A DNA stretch of 64,000 nucleotides from Bacteroidota bacterium. Lineage in GTDB: Bacteria > Bacteroidota > Bacteroidia > 2-12-FULL-35-15. A program made the position numbers and the translations under genes. Within the stretch, counting starts at the first letter, position 1. Each line of letters opens with the position of its first letter. Where the stretch lies: contig CANJYB010000011.1 in assembly GCA_947479085.1 (NCBI GenBank), forward strand, positions 60,697-124,696. The letters are read 5' to 3'. Below the pieces are notes generated by a model. That model searched no databases, was not told the origin of the DNA, and saw only the letters and a program-made list of their open reading frames with translations. Below, piece after piece: positions 25,760 to 34,474 of this stretch.

Positions 25760-25990
25760 TTCAAGAAGCAAACTCAAACGTTCAAGAACGAATCTTAAAC
25801 CTTAATGTTTGCTTCTTGAACGTTCGTGATTGCTTCACGAACGTTTAAGTTTGCTTCTTGAAGGTTTGATATCATGTCATTAAAGTTAAATGAGTGGTCA
25901 TTTAACTTTAATCACCACTCATTTAAGTTGAATGATGTCATCTTGAACGTTTGTGATTGCTTCTTGAACGTTTATGATTGCATCATTAAC
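25760..25990. repeat. Degenerate tandem array with strict 21-bp period (array 1)
   Basis: About eleven units of exactly 21 bases fill most of the 542-base gap 25594-26135. From 25811 the units start at 25811, 25832, 25853, 25874, 25895, 25916, 25937 and 25958, most with the form GCTTCTTGAACGTTNGTGAT. Units before 25802 have the opposite orientation (core GTTCAAGAAGC), so the array is partly an inverted repeat. The three middle units (25874-25936) are diverged and pair with each other as CATTTAACTTTAAT-like arms. No indels break the phase. A 74-residue open frame over it (25874-26098) is only a by-product of the 7-codon period. See the related array at 45148. Confidence 0.75.
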
Positions 25991-26135
25991 GGAAAACATG
26001 GAAATTCATGCTTTTTACACCTTACTATTTACCTCAAAGAACCCGGACTATTGCTAATCCGGTGTAAAAGTAGAGGGCTGATTTTTGGGAAATGTTAAAA
26101 AATACCGATTTTCGGTAAAAACCGGGAAAAATCGT

Positions 26136-26732
26136 TCAGGGAAGTCTGTTTTTTTTGTTAAAAGCGTTTTTATCCTTGTTAAAAAACTCTCCTAACTGTG
26201 TAAAAGTAAGCCGGTCGGTAATAACGGGCAGGTTCGTTTCTATTTTCTTCTGTATTTCTTTATTCGACAATCCATCACATTCTTTCATTAATCTTGTTTT
26301 GGCCAAATACGATTGCTTTATCATTCTTCTCATCACACTGTTTAAAAAGGAATATGAATTGCAGAGGCTGTTAAACCTGGTCTCTGAAACTTCTATAACC
26401 ACAGTAGCTCCCACCGAAACAAAGGAGTAACCCGAGGAGGTATTGTCAATAAAATAGTCCCAGTCGGCCAGTATATCATTGTATCCGAAACAAATAATGT
26501 CGTGCACTTTTTCGGTGCCGGTGGCGGTATCCGGCACACATTTAAACAAACCCGAATACATCAGCCCAACAGTGGCGGGTCGCTTTTGTTTGGAACAATA
26601 CACCTCTGTATCAAAATATAAGGTGCTGGAAAAACAATCAACAATTTCATTCAGTTGATCCCAGGTAAGCGCATTGCCTCCCGGCTGTTTGCGCAAATAA
26701 TTAATCAGATGAAGTGTGTACTCAGGAAGCAT
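26136..26732 (-). CDS. Crp/Fnr-like regulator (cyclic nucleotide-binding domain protein)
   Basis: A 198-residue protein matching the layout of Bacteroidota Crp-like regulators: an N-terminal helix (LHLINYLRKQ), a jelly-roll cNMP-binding-like domain (about residues 25-125: VGLMYSGLFKCV, ICFGYNDILADWDYF), a dimer helix (SVMRRMIKQSYLAKTRLMKE) and a short C-terminal helix-turn-helix-like part (RLTFTQLGEFFNKDKNAF). No canonical cAMP-binding motif is seen and the DNA-binding end is short, so activity as a transcription factor is plausible but not shown. No target can be inferred. The neighbours are repeat-filled gaps. Confidence 0.55.
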   Translation of the reverse strand: MLPEYTLHLINYLRKQPGGNALTWDQLNEIVDCFSSTLYFDTEVYCSKQKRPATVGLMYSGLFKCVPDTATGTEKVHDIICFGYNDILADWDYFIDNTSSGYSFVSVGATVVIEVSETRFNSLCNSYSFLNSVMRRMIKQSYLAKTRLMKECDGLSNKEIQKKIETNLPVITDRLTFTQLGEFFNKDKNAFNKKNRLP

Positions 26733-27149
26733 CCTTTACCATTTTGCTTTCCGTATGTTCCTTGCCCATGCCGTTTTTGCAAACAGCAAATTATATCAGG
26801 TAATAAACCTGTACTGACAATAAAAACAAAATAGACCGTTTATTTTTTAAAGCGTTGGTAAAGCCCCTTCGTTTTACAGGCAATAACCTTACAGCAATAA
26901 AAAAATCTGCTAACCGGAAAAATTATAGTAAAGCTGTAATCAAATGATTGGTGGTGTTTTTAAATGGAACATGAAAGCAATGCGTTAAGCAATTTTTGTA
27001 GTAAAGTTTCTTCATGCGCTTGTGGTTTTAAAGTTTCGTGATTCAAAAATAAGGAAAAAGATTTGATTTGGTATAGGGGTTTTGAAAAAATATTTTTGTG
27101 AGGAGGAGGATAATAAGTTTGTAAGGTTTGCAGTAGATAATAAAAAGTA

Positions 27150-27319
27150 GGCTACTATACAAAATGAGATTCCTCACTTCGTTCGGAATGACAGGGCTTT
27201 TGGAAGAAGAAGGGAGAGTAGGCGGCTGCGAAGCAGTCGCCTACTCTCCCTTTACTAATAATCATTTTGTCATTCCGAACGAAGTGAGGAATCTCATTAA
27301 AAAATTGTACAGTAGTTTA
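27150..27319. repeat. Nested palindromic element A (MITE-like)
   Basis: A ~170-bp element in the 716-base gap 26733-27448. It has perfect 31-bp inverted arms at 27163-27193 and 27268-27298 (containing CACTTCGTTCGGAATGAC and its complement). A second hairpin sits inside, with 14-bp arms 27211-27224 and 27238-27251 and a small CTGC/GCAG stem at the tip. The outer ends are also related, with GGCTACTATACAAAATG on the left and the complement of AAACTACTGTACAATTTTT on the right. There is no transposase gene. I saw nothing else gene-like in the rest of the gap. Confidence 0.75.
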
Positions 27320-27448
27320 ATAATAAGGTCATTTTTAATACTTGCAAACTAAAAAACTCAATGTTTCTTTCTTTACGATGACAGCGGTGAAATGCACCAT
27401 ATTAAAAAATAAAAAACTATATTTACAAAGAATTAAAACTTATACATC

Positions 27449-29458
27449 ATGAAAAAAATAATTTTTATCTGCCTCGTATCCTTGTTACAATTCAGTATAA
27501 AAGCACAAATGGTAACTATTCCTGATGCTAATTTTGTAACGTATTTGCAGGCGAATTTTCCGGGTTGTATGACAGGAAATCAATTGGATACAAATTGTGC
27601 AGCTAACGGAGGCTTTTCAATAATGGTGGTTTCCAACTTGAATATTTCAGATTTAACCGGAATACAATATTTCCATTCCTTAACTGATATTTATTGTGAT
27701 TCGAATACTATAAGTTTTATTCCCTCTTTAGCTTCTCTTTCAGCTCTTTCAGTTTTTCATTGTCAGTATAATAATTTAACCACTCTTCCTGTTTTACCGA
27801 GCGGCATATATGATTTAAACTGCAGTTTCAATCAATTAACTTCTTTGCCATTGCTACCTTCATTTCTTAATCAGTTAGTTGTTAATGATAATAATATTCA
27901 ATGTTTTCCATTTTTTCCATCTGGCAATATGAATTACATTGATATTTCAAACAATCCGGCAACATGTCTTCCTAATCATGTTCTTGCAATGAATTCTACC
28001 GCGTTAGCAATGCCTATATGCGTATTCGGTGATACTATTAATAACCCTGGCGGCTGCACCACCTACGAGGAAATAACAGGTTGGACTTATAAGGATAATA
28101 ATTTTAATTGTTTATATGATGCAGGAGATAATGGAATGGGAAATATTCACTTGGAATTATATGACAATGTTGGAACATATATTTCTCAAACCAATTCTTA
28201 TGCAAATGGTATGTATAGTTTTATTGTTCCTGGCGGAACTTACACTGTAAAAATAGATACAGCAGGTTTTCCCTATTCAGCCATATGCGCTTATCCAGGC
28301 ATTGATACTACTATGATGTTTTCATCAATAGCACAAAATGTAAATTTCGGTGTAGCTTGCCAAGGTTTTGATGTGGGCTGTCAGTATATATTGCCTCATG
28401 GCCAGGTATTTCCCGGCATGACACATTATGTATCCATATACGCTGGAGATATGGGTCAATGGTATGGATTTGATTGCTCTACCGGAGTAGGAGGAACAGT
28501 AACTATTACTTATGCCGGTCCGGTTACCTATACAGGTCCTTCCTGGTGGGGAGTCGCACCCAGCAGTATTGCAGGTAATACATTAACGTATACAGTTGCC
28601 GATTTTGGTAATGTTCTTAACTGGAGTTATTTTGGAATTAATTTACATACAGATACCACAGCCACCACCGGAGACCAGGTTTGTATTAATGTGGTGGTTA
28701 CGCCATCTACAAGCGGAGATACAAATCCATCAAACAACACCTATAATTTTTGTTACAATGTATATAACTCTTACGACCCTAATAATAAAGAAGTGTATCC
28801 CGAAACGGTTGCTCCATTATATGATGATTATTTAACCTACAGCATCCATTTTCAGAACACCGGTTCGGCTGCTGCATAAAACATAAAAGTGATAGATACC
28901 TTATCTTCATTGCTTGATGTGTCCACGTTTAAAGAGATTAACCATAGCCATGCAGATGTAATTTCGTTTAACGGACATGTGGCTACATTTAACTTTCCAA
29001 ACATTAACCTCATAGATAGCACCACTAATGATACCGCTTCCATAGGATGGATACAATATAAAATAAAACCAATTTCAGGACTACCTAATGGTACCCATAT
29101 TACTAACAGGGCAAGTATTTATTTCGATTACAATGCACCAGTGTTAACTCCTACTGCCAGCACCTGGTTTGGTAATGTGGGCATAAACGAAACAGGGAAT
29201 ACTAATTTGATAAACATTTACCCAAACCCATTTACTGCTCAAACCACTATTACTTTTAAAGACGATGCTTCGGCAAGCTCTGCAACCCTGCACACAATAA
29301 AAGTAATTAACCTGCTTGGAGAATGCATACAGCAACAAACCACCAACAGCAAACAGGTGGTGCTGGATATGACGAACTATGCAAAAGGAATTTATTTTGT
29401 AAGAATACAGGATGCTTCATCCAGCCGTGTGGTAAACCGGAAAATAGTATTACAGTAA
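27449..29458 (+). pseudogene. LRR-containing T9SS secreted protein split by an in-frame stop
   Basis: One frame of 669 codons interrupted only by TAA at 28877-28879. The first part (476 residues) has a signal peptide (MKKIIFICLVSLLQFSIKAQ), leucine-rich repeats (about residues 50-175: SLTDIYCDSNTISFIPSL, LPSGIYDLNCSFNQLTSLPL), an SdrD-B-like region (DAGDNGMGNIHLELYDNV) and the start of a conserved beta domain (YDPNNKEVYPE, YLTYSIHFQNTGSAAA). After the stop, the same frame continues with NIKVIDTLSSLLDVSTF, the normal continuation of that domain, and ends in a type A T9SS sorting domain (NIYPNPFTAQTTITF, NRKIVLQ). Related proteins usually have an aromatic or aliphatic residue at the stop position, so TAT or TAC to TAA is likely. 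It could be a real nonsense mutation or a sequencing error. Without the end the protein would not be sorted by T9SS. Confidence 0.8.
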
Positions 29459-29486
29459 TAGTAAAGATTAAACCACCAAACAAAGA

Positions 29487-29518
29487 ACTCCCTGCAATAA
29501 ACGCAGGGAGTTTTTTTA
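29487..29518 (+). terminator. Rho-independent terminator
   Basis: A perfect 9-bp stem (29487-29495 with 29503-29511) is followed by seven T, 28 bases after the stop of the LRR-T9SS gene. Confidence 0.85.
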
Positions 29519-29564
29519 TTTTCAGTAACAGGAAAATTAATTAATTAACCATTTCTATTTTTAA

Positions 29565-29572
29565 TACTTTTG
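29565..29572 (+). promoter_or_regulatory. Putative -7 box of the coaX operon
   Basis: TACTTTTG matches TAnnTTTG and lies 59 bases before the coaX ATG. No -33 TTG was found. Confidence 0.35.
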
Positions 29573-29631
29573 TTAGCTTTTAAAAACATAACAGGAAACG
29601 CATTCTCAAATTGTAATTTACAGATTAAGCA

Positions 29632-30360
29632 ATGAAACTGATTATCGACATAGGAAATACCCGCATCAAGGCCGCCATCTTTGAACAAAAGTCGCGGGTT
29701 AATTCCTATAGTTTCGAAACGGTGGAAGAATTGAAAAAGAAAGCTATATTTAAGGGTCATAAAATTACGCATTGCATGGTGGCCACCGTGGTGACAGAAA
29801 CTGAAGAACTGATGAGATATCTGCAGCCGTTTGTAAAGCCTGTTTTGTTTACTTCTCAAACTCCGTTGCCCATCAAAAATTTATACAAAAGCCCCGCCAC
29901 ACTTGGTTCGGACCGGCTGCTGGCGGCTGTGGGTGCCAATGCCAAATACCGCGATACCAATCTGCTGGTGATAGATGTGGGTACCTGTGTGAAGTACAAT
30001 TTTGTGAACCATAAAAACGAATTCATTGGTGGAGGCATTTCGCCCGGGCTGCAAATGCGTTTTACCGCTGTTCATTTTCAAACCTCACGGCTTCCTTTTG
30101 TTTCGCCTGATGATAATTATAATCAACTGGTGGGAACCAATACCAACGAAAGTATATTGTCGGGAATTCAGTATGGGATAATAGCCGAAGTGGATGGAGT
30201 TATAGACCAATATCGGTCGCTTTATAATAATTTAACAGTAGTATTAACAGGGGGAGACTTTAATTTCTTTGCGAAACGATTAAAAAACAGCATCTTTGCG
30301 GACCAATTTTTAATCCTCAAGGGGTTGAACGAAATTTTAGATACCGTTATTAATGAATAA
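29632..30360 (+). CDS. coaX: Type III pantothenate kinase
   Basis: CoaX phosphorylates pantothenate in the first step of coenzyme A synthesis. The 242-residue protein has the ASKHA-fold motifs of the type III enzyme: IDIGNTRIKAAIF (phosphate 1), GSDRLLAAVGA (GxDR), IDVGTCVKYNFV (phosphate 2) and GGGISPGLQMRF. These enzymes need a monovalent cation and are not inhibited by CoA. The length is normal. The last eight bases overlap the next gene, so the two are translationally linked in the coaX-OMP-lptC operon. Confidence 0.95.
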   Translation: MKLIIDIGNTRIKAAIFEQKSRVNSYSFETVEELKKKAIFKGHKITHCMVATVVTETEELMRYLQPFVKPVLFTSQTPLPIKNLYKSPATLGSDRLLAAVGANAKYRDTNLLVIDVGTCVKYNFVNHKNEFIGGGISPGLQMRFTAVHFQTSRLPFVSPDDNYNQLVGTNTNESILSGIQYGIIAEVDGVIDQYRSLYNNLTVVLTGGDFNFFAKRLKNSIFADQFLILKGLNEILDTVINE

Positions 30361-31861
30361 AGAGCAAAGAAAGCATACCCTGAAAGTAAGAAACATCACC
30401 CTTTCGTTACTCCTTATTATTGGTTTCCTGTTTCAAAATAGTTCTGTTAAAGCCCAAACGGCAACCAGTTCACCGTATTCTCGTTATGGCATAGGGAATG
30501 TAAATAACCGCAGCAATGGCCAGTCGTTTGCCATGGGTGGTACCGGAATAGCTCTGCAGAATGATACCATTCCAATGTTTTTTATCAATACCGCCAATCC
30601 TGCATCGTATTCTTCCATTCGTTTAACCACTGCCGATATTGGAATTAATTACACGCGGATGCAACTGCAAAATACCACTGACAAACAAACGTTAAACAGT
30701 GCTGCTTTGGGATACATATCGCTTGCTTTTCCTATTAAAAAATGGTGGGGCGCCAGTGTGGGTCTGGTACCATTCAGTTCGGTAGGATATAAAGTAACAG
30801 ATGAAAAACTTATTGATTTTGTAGGAAAAGCAGAATATTTGTATGAAGGAAAAGGTGGTGTCAACCAGCTTTATTTTGGTAATGGCTTCAAGCCATTATA
30901 CGGGTTGCCTCGTATGTTTTTGCGTTCGGAAAAATACAGGAGACTGGCTTCAAAAAGCTATGCAGACAATACCCCCAAGAGCGATTCGGCTTACCGGGCG
31001 GACCAGTACAGGATAAAACAAATATTAAAAAGCAAAAAATCATGGCAGGCATTTTCCATTGGTTTCAATGCTTCTTATTTATTTGGTCAGATAGACCATT
31101 CGCGCAAAGACATCTTTGCAAGTAATAGCGGAAGCTACAATACCAGCAGCGCCACCACCACCCGTTTTTCGGATGTATACCTTGATTACGGGGTGCAGTA
31201 TGCAAAGGTGCTTGATTCCCTACGAGGACGCGATTTGAAGGAAAATGTGAAATGGATGGTAGGTGCTACTTTTGCCGCGCAAAGTAATTTGAATGCTAAG
31301 ATAGATACTCTTTCATATAACTATTATTATAATTCCGGTGGGTACGAAATAATAAGAGACACAATTGAAAATATACAAGATTCAAAAGGAAAAGTAACCT
31401 TCCCTTTATCATTTGGTGTTGGGGCAGCATTTAAAAAAGGAGAACGCTGGACGGTAGCAGCAGATTTTGCTATGCAAAACTGGAGTTCTTACTCTGCTTT
31501 TAATCAAACAGGCGGATTAAAAAACAGTATGCGTGTATCCCTCGGAATGCAATGGATTCCTAATCCTAAGGCAGGGCAAGGTAAATACCTGTCACGCGTA
31601 AATTATCGCTTAGGAGGAAGATATGCACAAACGGCATTGGAACTGAAGAGTTCTCAACTTACCGAAACAGCAGTAACCATTGGTTTTGGTTTCCCGGTAG
31701 GAAGAAATTATTTATTACAAAACTTCTCCATGATAAACATAGGAGTGGAAGCAGGTCAGAGAGGAACTATCAATAACGGACTAATAAAAGAAAGTTTTAT
31801 TAAAGCCACCATAGGGTTTACCATAAACGACAGGTGGTTTGTGAAACCAAAATATGATTAA
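30353..31861 (+). CDS. Outer membrane beta-barrel protein
   Basis: A 502-residue protein with a signal peptide (about residues 1-35, ITLSLLLIIGFLF then VKAQ). It continues with SPYSRYGIGNVNNRSNG and FAMGGTGIALQND, typical of the FadL/PorV-like barrels that follow coaX in Bacteroidota. Alternating strands and the end FTINDRWFVKPKYD fit a ~14-strand barrel. FadL-type proteins import hydrophobic compounds and PorV acts in T9SS; neither can be chosen from this sequence. The ATG at 30353 overlaps the end of coaX. The lptC gene follows 100 bases later. Confidence 0.7.
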   Translation: MNKEQRKHTLKVRNITLSLLLIIGFLFQNSSVKAQTATSSPYSRYGIGNVNNRSNGQSFAMGGTGIALQNDTIPMFFINTANPASYSSIRLTTADIGINYTRMQLQNTTDKQTLNSAALGYISLAFPIKKWWGASVGLVPFSSVGYKVTDEKLIDFVGKAEYLYEGKGGVNQLYFGNGFKPLYGLPRMFLRSEKYRRLASKSYADNTPKSDSAYRADQYRIKQILKSKKSWQAFSIGFNASYLFGQIDHSRKDIFASNSGSYNTSSATTTRFSDVYLDYGVQYAKVLDSLRGRDLKENVKWMVGATFAAQSNLNAKIDTLSYNYYYNSGGYEIIRDTIENIQDSKGKVTFPLSFGVGAAFKKGERWTVAADFAMQNWSSYSAFNQTGGLKNSMRVSLGMQWIPNPKAGQGKYLSRVNYRLGGRYAQTALELKSSQLTETAVTIGFGFPVGRNYLLQNFSMINIGVEAGQRGTINNGLIKESFIKATIGFTINDRWFVKPKYD

Positions 31862-31961
31862 TTTTACCACCGCACTAAAATAGGTTTTGTAAAGACCAAA
31901 CGAACGTAAGGTTGATTTTCTTTTTCCTGAACTGTTTGCCTCTTTATGAAACAATAATCTG

Positions 31962-32546
31962 ATGGGTTTCAAAACTACTATACTTTCGTTTTTAATAGTC
32001 CTTCCTTTTTGTCTCTTTCTTTTATCTTCCTGCGAAAACGATATTGCAGTGGTAAATACCATTACAGCCGAAAGCGAAAAAAACCTTCCTATTATTTCTG
32101 ACAAAAATGTACAAACACTTTATAGCGATTCGGCAAGAGTGAGAGCAAAACTTACTGCAGCTGTGCTTAACCAGTATGCCGGTAAAAAAGCGTATCGGGA
32201 ATTACCAAAAGGGATGGAAATTGTTTTTTATGATGAAAAAGGAAACGAACAAACTAAACTTACTGCCGACTATGGGATAGGTTTTGATAATGGAAACGGG
32301 GTGGAACACATGGAAGCAAAAAGAAATGTGGTGGTCATCAATCAGAAAGGAGATACGCTGCATACCGAACATTTAATATGGAATGCGGTAACTCAGAAAA
32401 TATATACCAATGAATTTGTGAAAATAAATACCAAGGATGAAATAATATGGGGGGATGGGCTTACCGCTAACCAGGACTTTTCGGAATACACCATAAAAAA
32501 CGTGAAAGGAGAAGTGATGGGGGTAAAAGAGGAGGAGAAAAAGTAA
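31962..32546 (+). CDS. lptC: LPS export protein LptC (lipoprotein form)
   Basis: LptC is the periplasmic part of the Lpt bridge that carries lipopolysaccharide from the inner to the outer membrane. The 194-residue protein starts with a hydrophobic segment (FLIVLPFCLFLLSSC) whose Cys24 lies in a lipobox, as is common for Bacteroidota LptC. The rest has the beta-jellyroll pattern of the family: YSDSARVRAKLTAAV, GMEIVFYDEKGNEQTKLTAD, GDTLHTEHLIWNAVTQKIYT and GDGLTANQDFSEYTI. The stop codon abuts a 120-bp palindrome. The upstream gene coding for a barrel and the downstream membrane genes form an envelope operon. Confidence 0.9.
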   Translation: MGFKTTILSFLIVLPFCLFLLSSCENDIAVVNTITAESEKNLPIISDKNVQTLYSDSARVRAKLTAAVLNQYAGKKAYRELPKGMEIVFYDEKGNEQTKLTADYGIGFDNGNGVEHMEAKRNVVVINQKGDTLHTEHLIWNAVTQKIYTNEFVKINTKDEIIWGDGLTANQDFSEYTIKNVKGEVMGVKEEEKK

Positions 32547-32666
32547 GTACGGATAACGAAGAAAATCACGAATTTACGAATTGCCCTGACCTAATATAAA
32601 TTCCTGTTTCCCATTATCCTTAGTAAACAAAGATTCGTAAATTCGCAAAAAATTAGTTATCCGTAC
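32547..32666. repeat. 120-bp palindromic element between lptC and the next gene
   Basis: Perfect 11-bp outer arms (GTACGGATAAC at 32547-32557, complement at 32656-32666) and perfect 13-bp inner arms (32569-32581 with 32633-32645) flank a 51-base centre. The element begins at the base after the lptC stop and ends five bases before the next ATG, so it fills the whole intergenic gap of an operon. It looks like a small non-autonomous mobile element or a stable mRNA structure. Confidence 0.75.
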
Positions 32667-32671
32667 CAAAT

Positions 32672-32890
32672 ATGAATAAAACATTTAGAATTCTTGAATT
32701 AGTATGGCTGTTTATAGGATGCATCGCCATTTTGTTATGTGCATATAGTATCTTCTCTCAGGATACCCGGGGGGCCATTTATTTTATTGTTCTTACCTTC
32801 GCTTCCGGATTAATGTATGCGGTGCGAAGAAGACAACGTATAAAATTTGAAGCTTCACAGAAGCTGAAAGAAAAGGAACAAAAAAAATAA
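32672..32890 (+). CDS. Small membrane protein, unknown function
   Basis: A 72-residue protein with two hydrophobic helices (LELVWLFIGCIAILLCAYSIF and AIYFIVLTFASGLMYAV) and a basic C-terminal tail (RRRQRIKF, then Lys/Glu). A small two-helix protein at this place between lptC and the CorC-type gene is often seen in Bacteroidota, so it is real despite its size. The function is not known. The next gene begins three bases after its stop. Confidence 0.7.
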   Translation: MNKTFRILELVWLFIGCIAILLCAYSIFSQDTRGAIYFIVLTFASGLMYAVRRRQRIKFEASQKLKEKEQKK

Positions 32891-32893
32891 CAC

Positions 32894-34156
32894 TTGGAGA
32901 GTTCGGTCATTATATTTATTACCCTTATTGCTTCTGCTTTTTTTTCAGGGCTGGAAATAGCATTTATTACTTCCAATAAATTACGCATTGAGCTGGAAAG
33001 CAAACAAGGTAACCCTGCCGCCAAAGTACTTTCTTATTTCAGCAAATATCCTTCACGCTATTTAGGCACTATGTTATTGGGCAATAATATTGCTCTGGTT
33101 ATTTTCAGTATTTACATGGATGAGGAACTGAAACCTTTTTTTGAAAACTTCATATCATCAAAAGTGCTGATATTATTGATTTCTACTTTTATTTCCACCA
33201 TGTTTATTTTGGTGACAGCAGAATATTTGCCAAAAAACATTTTCAGAATAAACCCCAACAAAACACTTACGCTGTTTGCGTTCCCGCTTACCATTGTTTT
33301 TGGTTTGCTTTATCCTATTGTATTAATTACCATTGGTCTTTCCGAATTTATACTGAAAAAAGTGTTCAGGGTTAAAATAGAAAAAGAGAATGCCGCTTTT
33401 ACCATGATTGACTTGGATAATTATTTAAGAGAAGGGACATCAGCAGTGGAAAAGAAAGCCGAAATAGACCATGAAATACAGATATTTAAAAATGCTTTGG
33501 ATTTCTCTTCGGTAAAAGCTCGTGAATGTATGGTGCCGCGCACAGAAATCATTGCCATGGATGTGGAAAAAGGAATAGAAGAGTTAAAACAACGCTTTGT
33601 TCAAACCCGACTTTCAAAGATTTTAATTTTTTCAAAAACGATAGATAATATTATTGGTTATGTGTATTCAAAGGAGTTGTTTAAAAAACCTGAAAACATA
33701 AGGAGTATTTTGCTGCCTGTTTCTGTAGTCCCCGAATCGATGGCAGCGAGCGAAGTGTTAACTGTATTTATTCAGCAGCATAAAAGTATAGCTATAGTGG
33801 TGGATGAATTTGGAGGAACTTCCGGAATGCTGACCATGGAAGATGTGATGGAAGAAATTTTCGGGGAGATAGAAGATGAACATGATAAAGAAGAAATGGT
33901 TGAAAAGCAGATTTCCGAAACCGAGTTTATATTTTCCGCCCGTTTGGAAACCGATTATGTCAATCATAAGTATCATTTGCACCTTCCGATTCTTGATAAT
34001 TTTGAGACCATAGGTGGCTTGATAATGCATTACCACGAAAGTATTCCAAAAGTAAATGAAGAAATCTATGTGGATTCTTTTCTTTTTACCATTATTTCCG
34101 CCAGTAAAACCCGCATCGACCAGGTGAACCTCAAGATTCAAAAACCGGAAAATTAA
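32894..34156 (+). CDS. CNNM/HlyC-CorC family transporter (GldE-like)
   Basis: A 420-residue membrane protein. The N-terminal DUF21/CNNM domain with about four helices (about residues 1-180: SSVIIFITLIASAFFSGLEIAFITSN, LGNNIALVIFSI) is followed by a CBS pair (about 195-330: VPRTEIIAMDVEKGIEEL, IAIVVDEFGGTSGMLTMEDVMEEIFGEI) and a CorC_HlyC C-terminal domain. Members transport Mg2+ or act in ion homeostasis; in gliding Bacteroidota a family member is GldE. The only start near the end of the previous gene is TTG 32894. In many Bacteroidota a PpiD/SurA-like gene follows; here it is missing and a 318-base gap leads to a secreted-protein gene. Confidence 0.88.
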   Translation: MESSVIIFITLIASAFFSGLEIAFITSNKLRIELESKQGNPAAKVLSYFSKYPSRYLGTMLLGNNIALVIFSIYMDEELKPFFENFISSKVLILLISTFISTMFILVTAEYLPKNIFRINPNKTLTLFAFPLTIVFGLLYPIVLITIGLSEFILKKVFRVKIEKENAAFTMIDLDNYLREGTSAVEKKAEIDHEIQIFKNALDFSSVKARECMVPRTEIIAMDVEKGIEELKQRFVQTRLSKILIFSKTIDNIIGYVYSKELFKKPENIRSILLPVSVVPESMAASEVLTVFIQQHKSIAIVVDEFGGTSGMLTMEDVMEEIFGEIEDEHDKEEMVEKQISETEFIFSARLETDYVNHKYHLHLPILDNFETIGGLIMHYHESIPKVNEEIYVDSFLFTIISASKTRIDQVNLKIQKPEN

Positions 34157-34474
34157 TCGTTTTATTAACAAACTTTCATTCCTGTTAACCCTACGTTTTT
34201 TTAAAAGTTAAGTAGAAATGGAGAAAAACTTCAAAAATCCGTCCTACTGAAATTAAAATTCAACTATTAAATGGTGGTAAGACTAAAAATAGGAGGCTGA
34301 TTTTGTATGGTTTATGCTTTTTTTTTATACATTAGCAGGCTAAAAAAAAATATTAAATGTTCGTGCAACCTTTTGAAACTTTTTGGAGTCTATGTTAATA
34401 TAAGACGTAGATTTTAAAAAAGGTTGCCTGTAAAAATTAAAAATTATTAATAAAAATTAAAAATATCAATAAAA
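34157..34474 (+). promoter_or_regulatory. Gap before the giant-protein operon with promoter-like and hairpin signals
   Basis: This 318-base gap holds no gene. TACATTAG (34328-34335) differs by one base from TAnnTTTG and has a TTG 22 bases upstream (34303-34305), so it may be the promoter of the two secreted genes. Between it and the ATG lie inverted arms GCAACCTTTT (34366-34375) and AAAAGGTTGC (34418-34427), with a ~42-base loop. This could be a structured leader. Confidence 0.3.

Noticed and set aside
25874..26098. Open frame of 74 codons with heptad-like repeats over array 1
   Set aside because: The 7-residue period comes from the 21-bp DNA period. The first part only covers the array and there is no signal or start context.
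27164..27352. Open frame of 62 codons across element A
   Set aside because: It follows the inverted repeat arms in the DNA and has no protein-like composition; it is a product of the palindrome.
28870..28890. Programmed stop-codon readthrough or recoding at 28877
   Set aside because: No frameshift site, SECIS-like hairpin or special context was found; a nonsense mutation or sequencing error is simpler.
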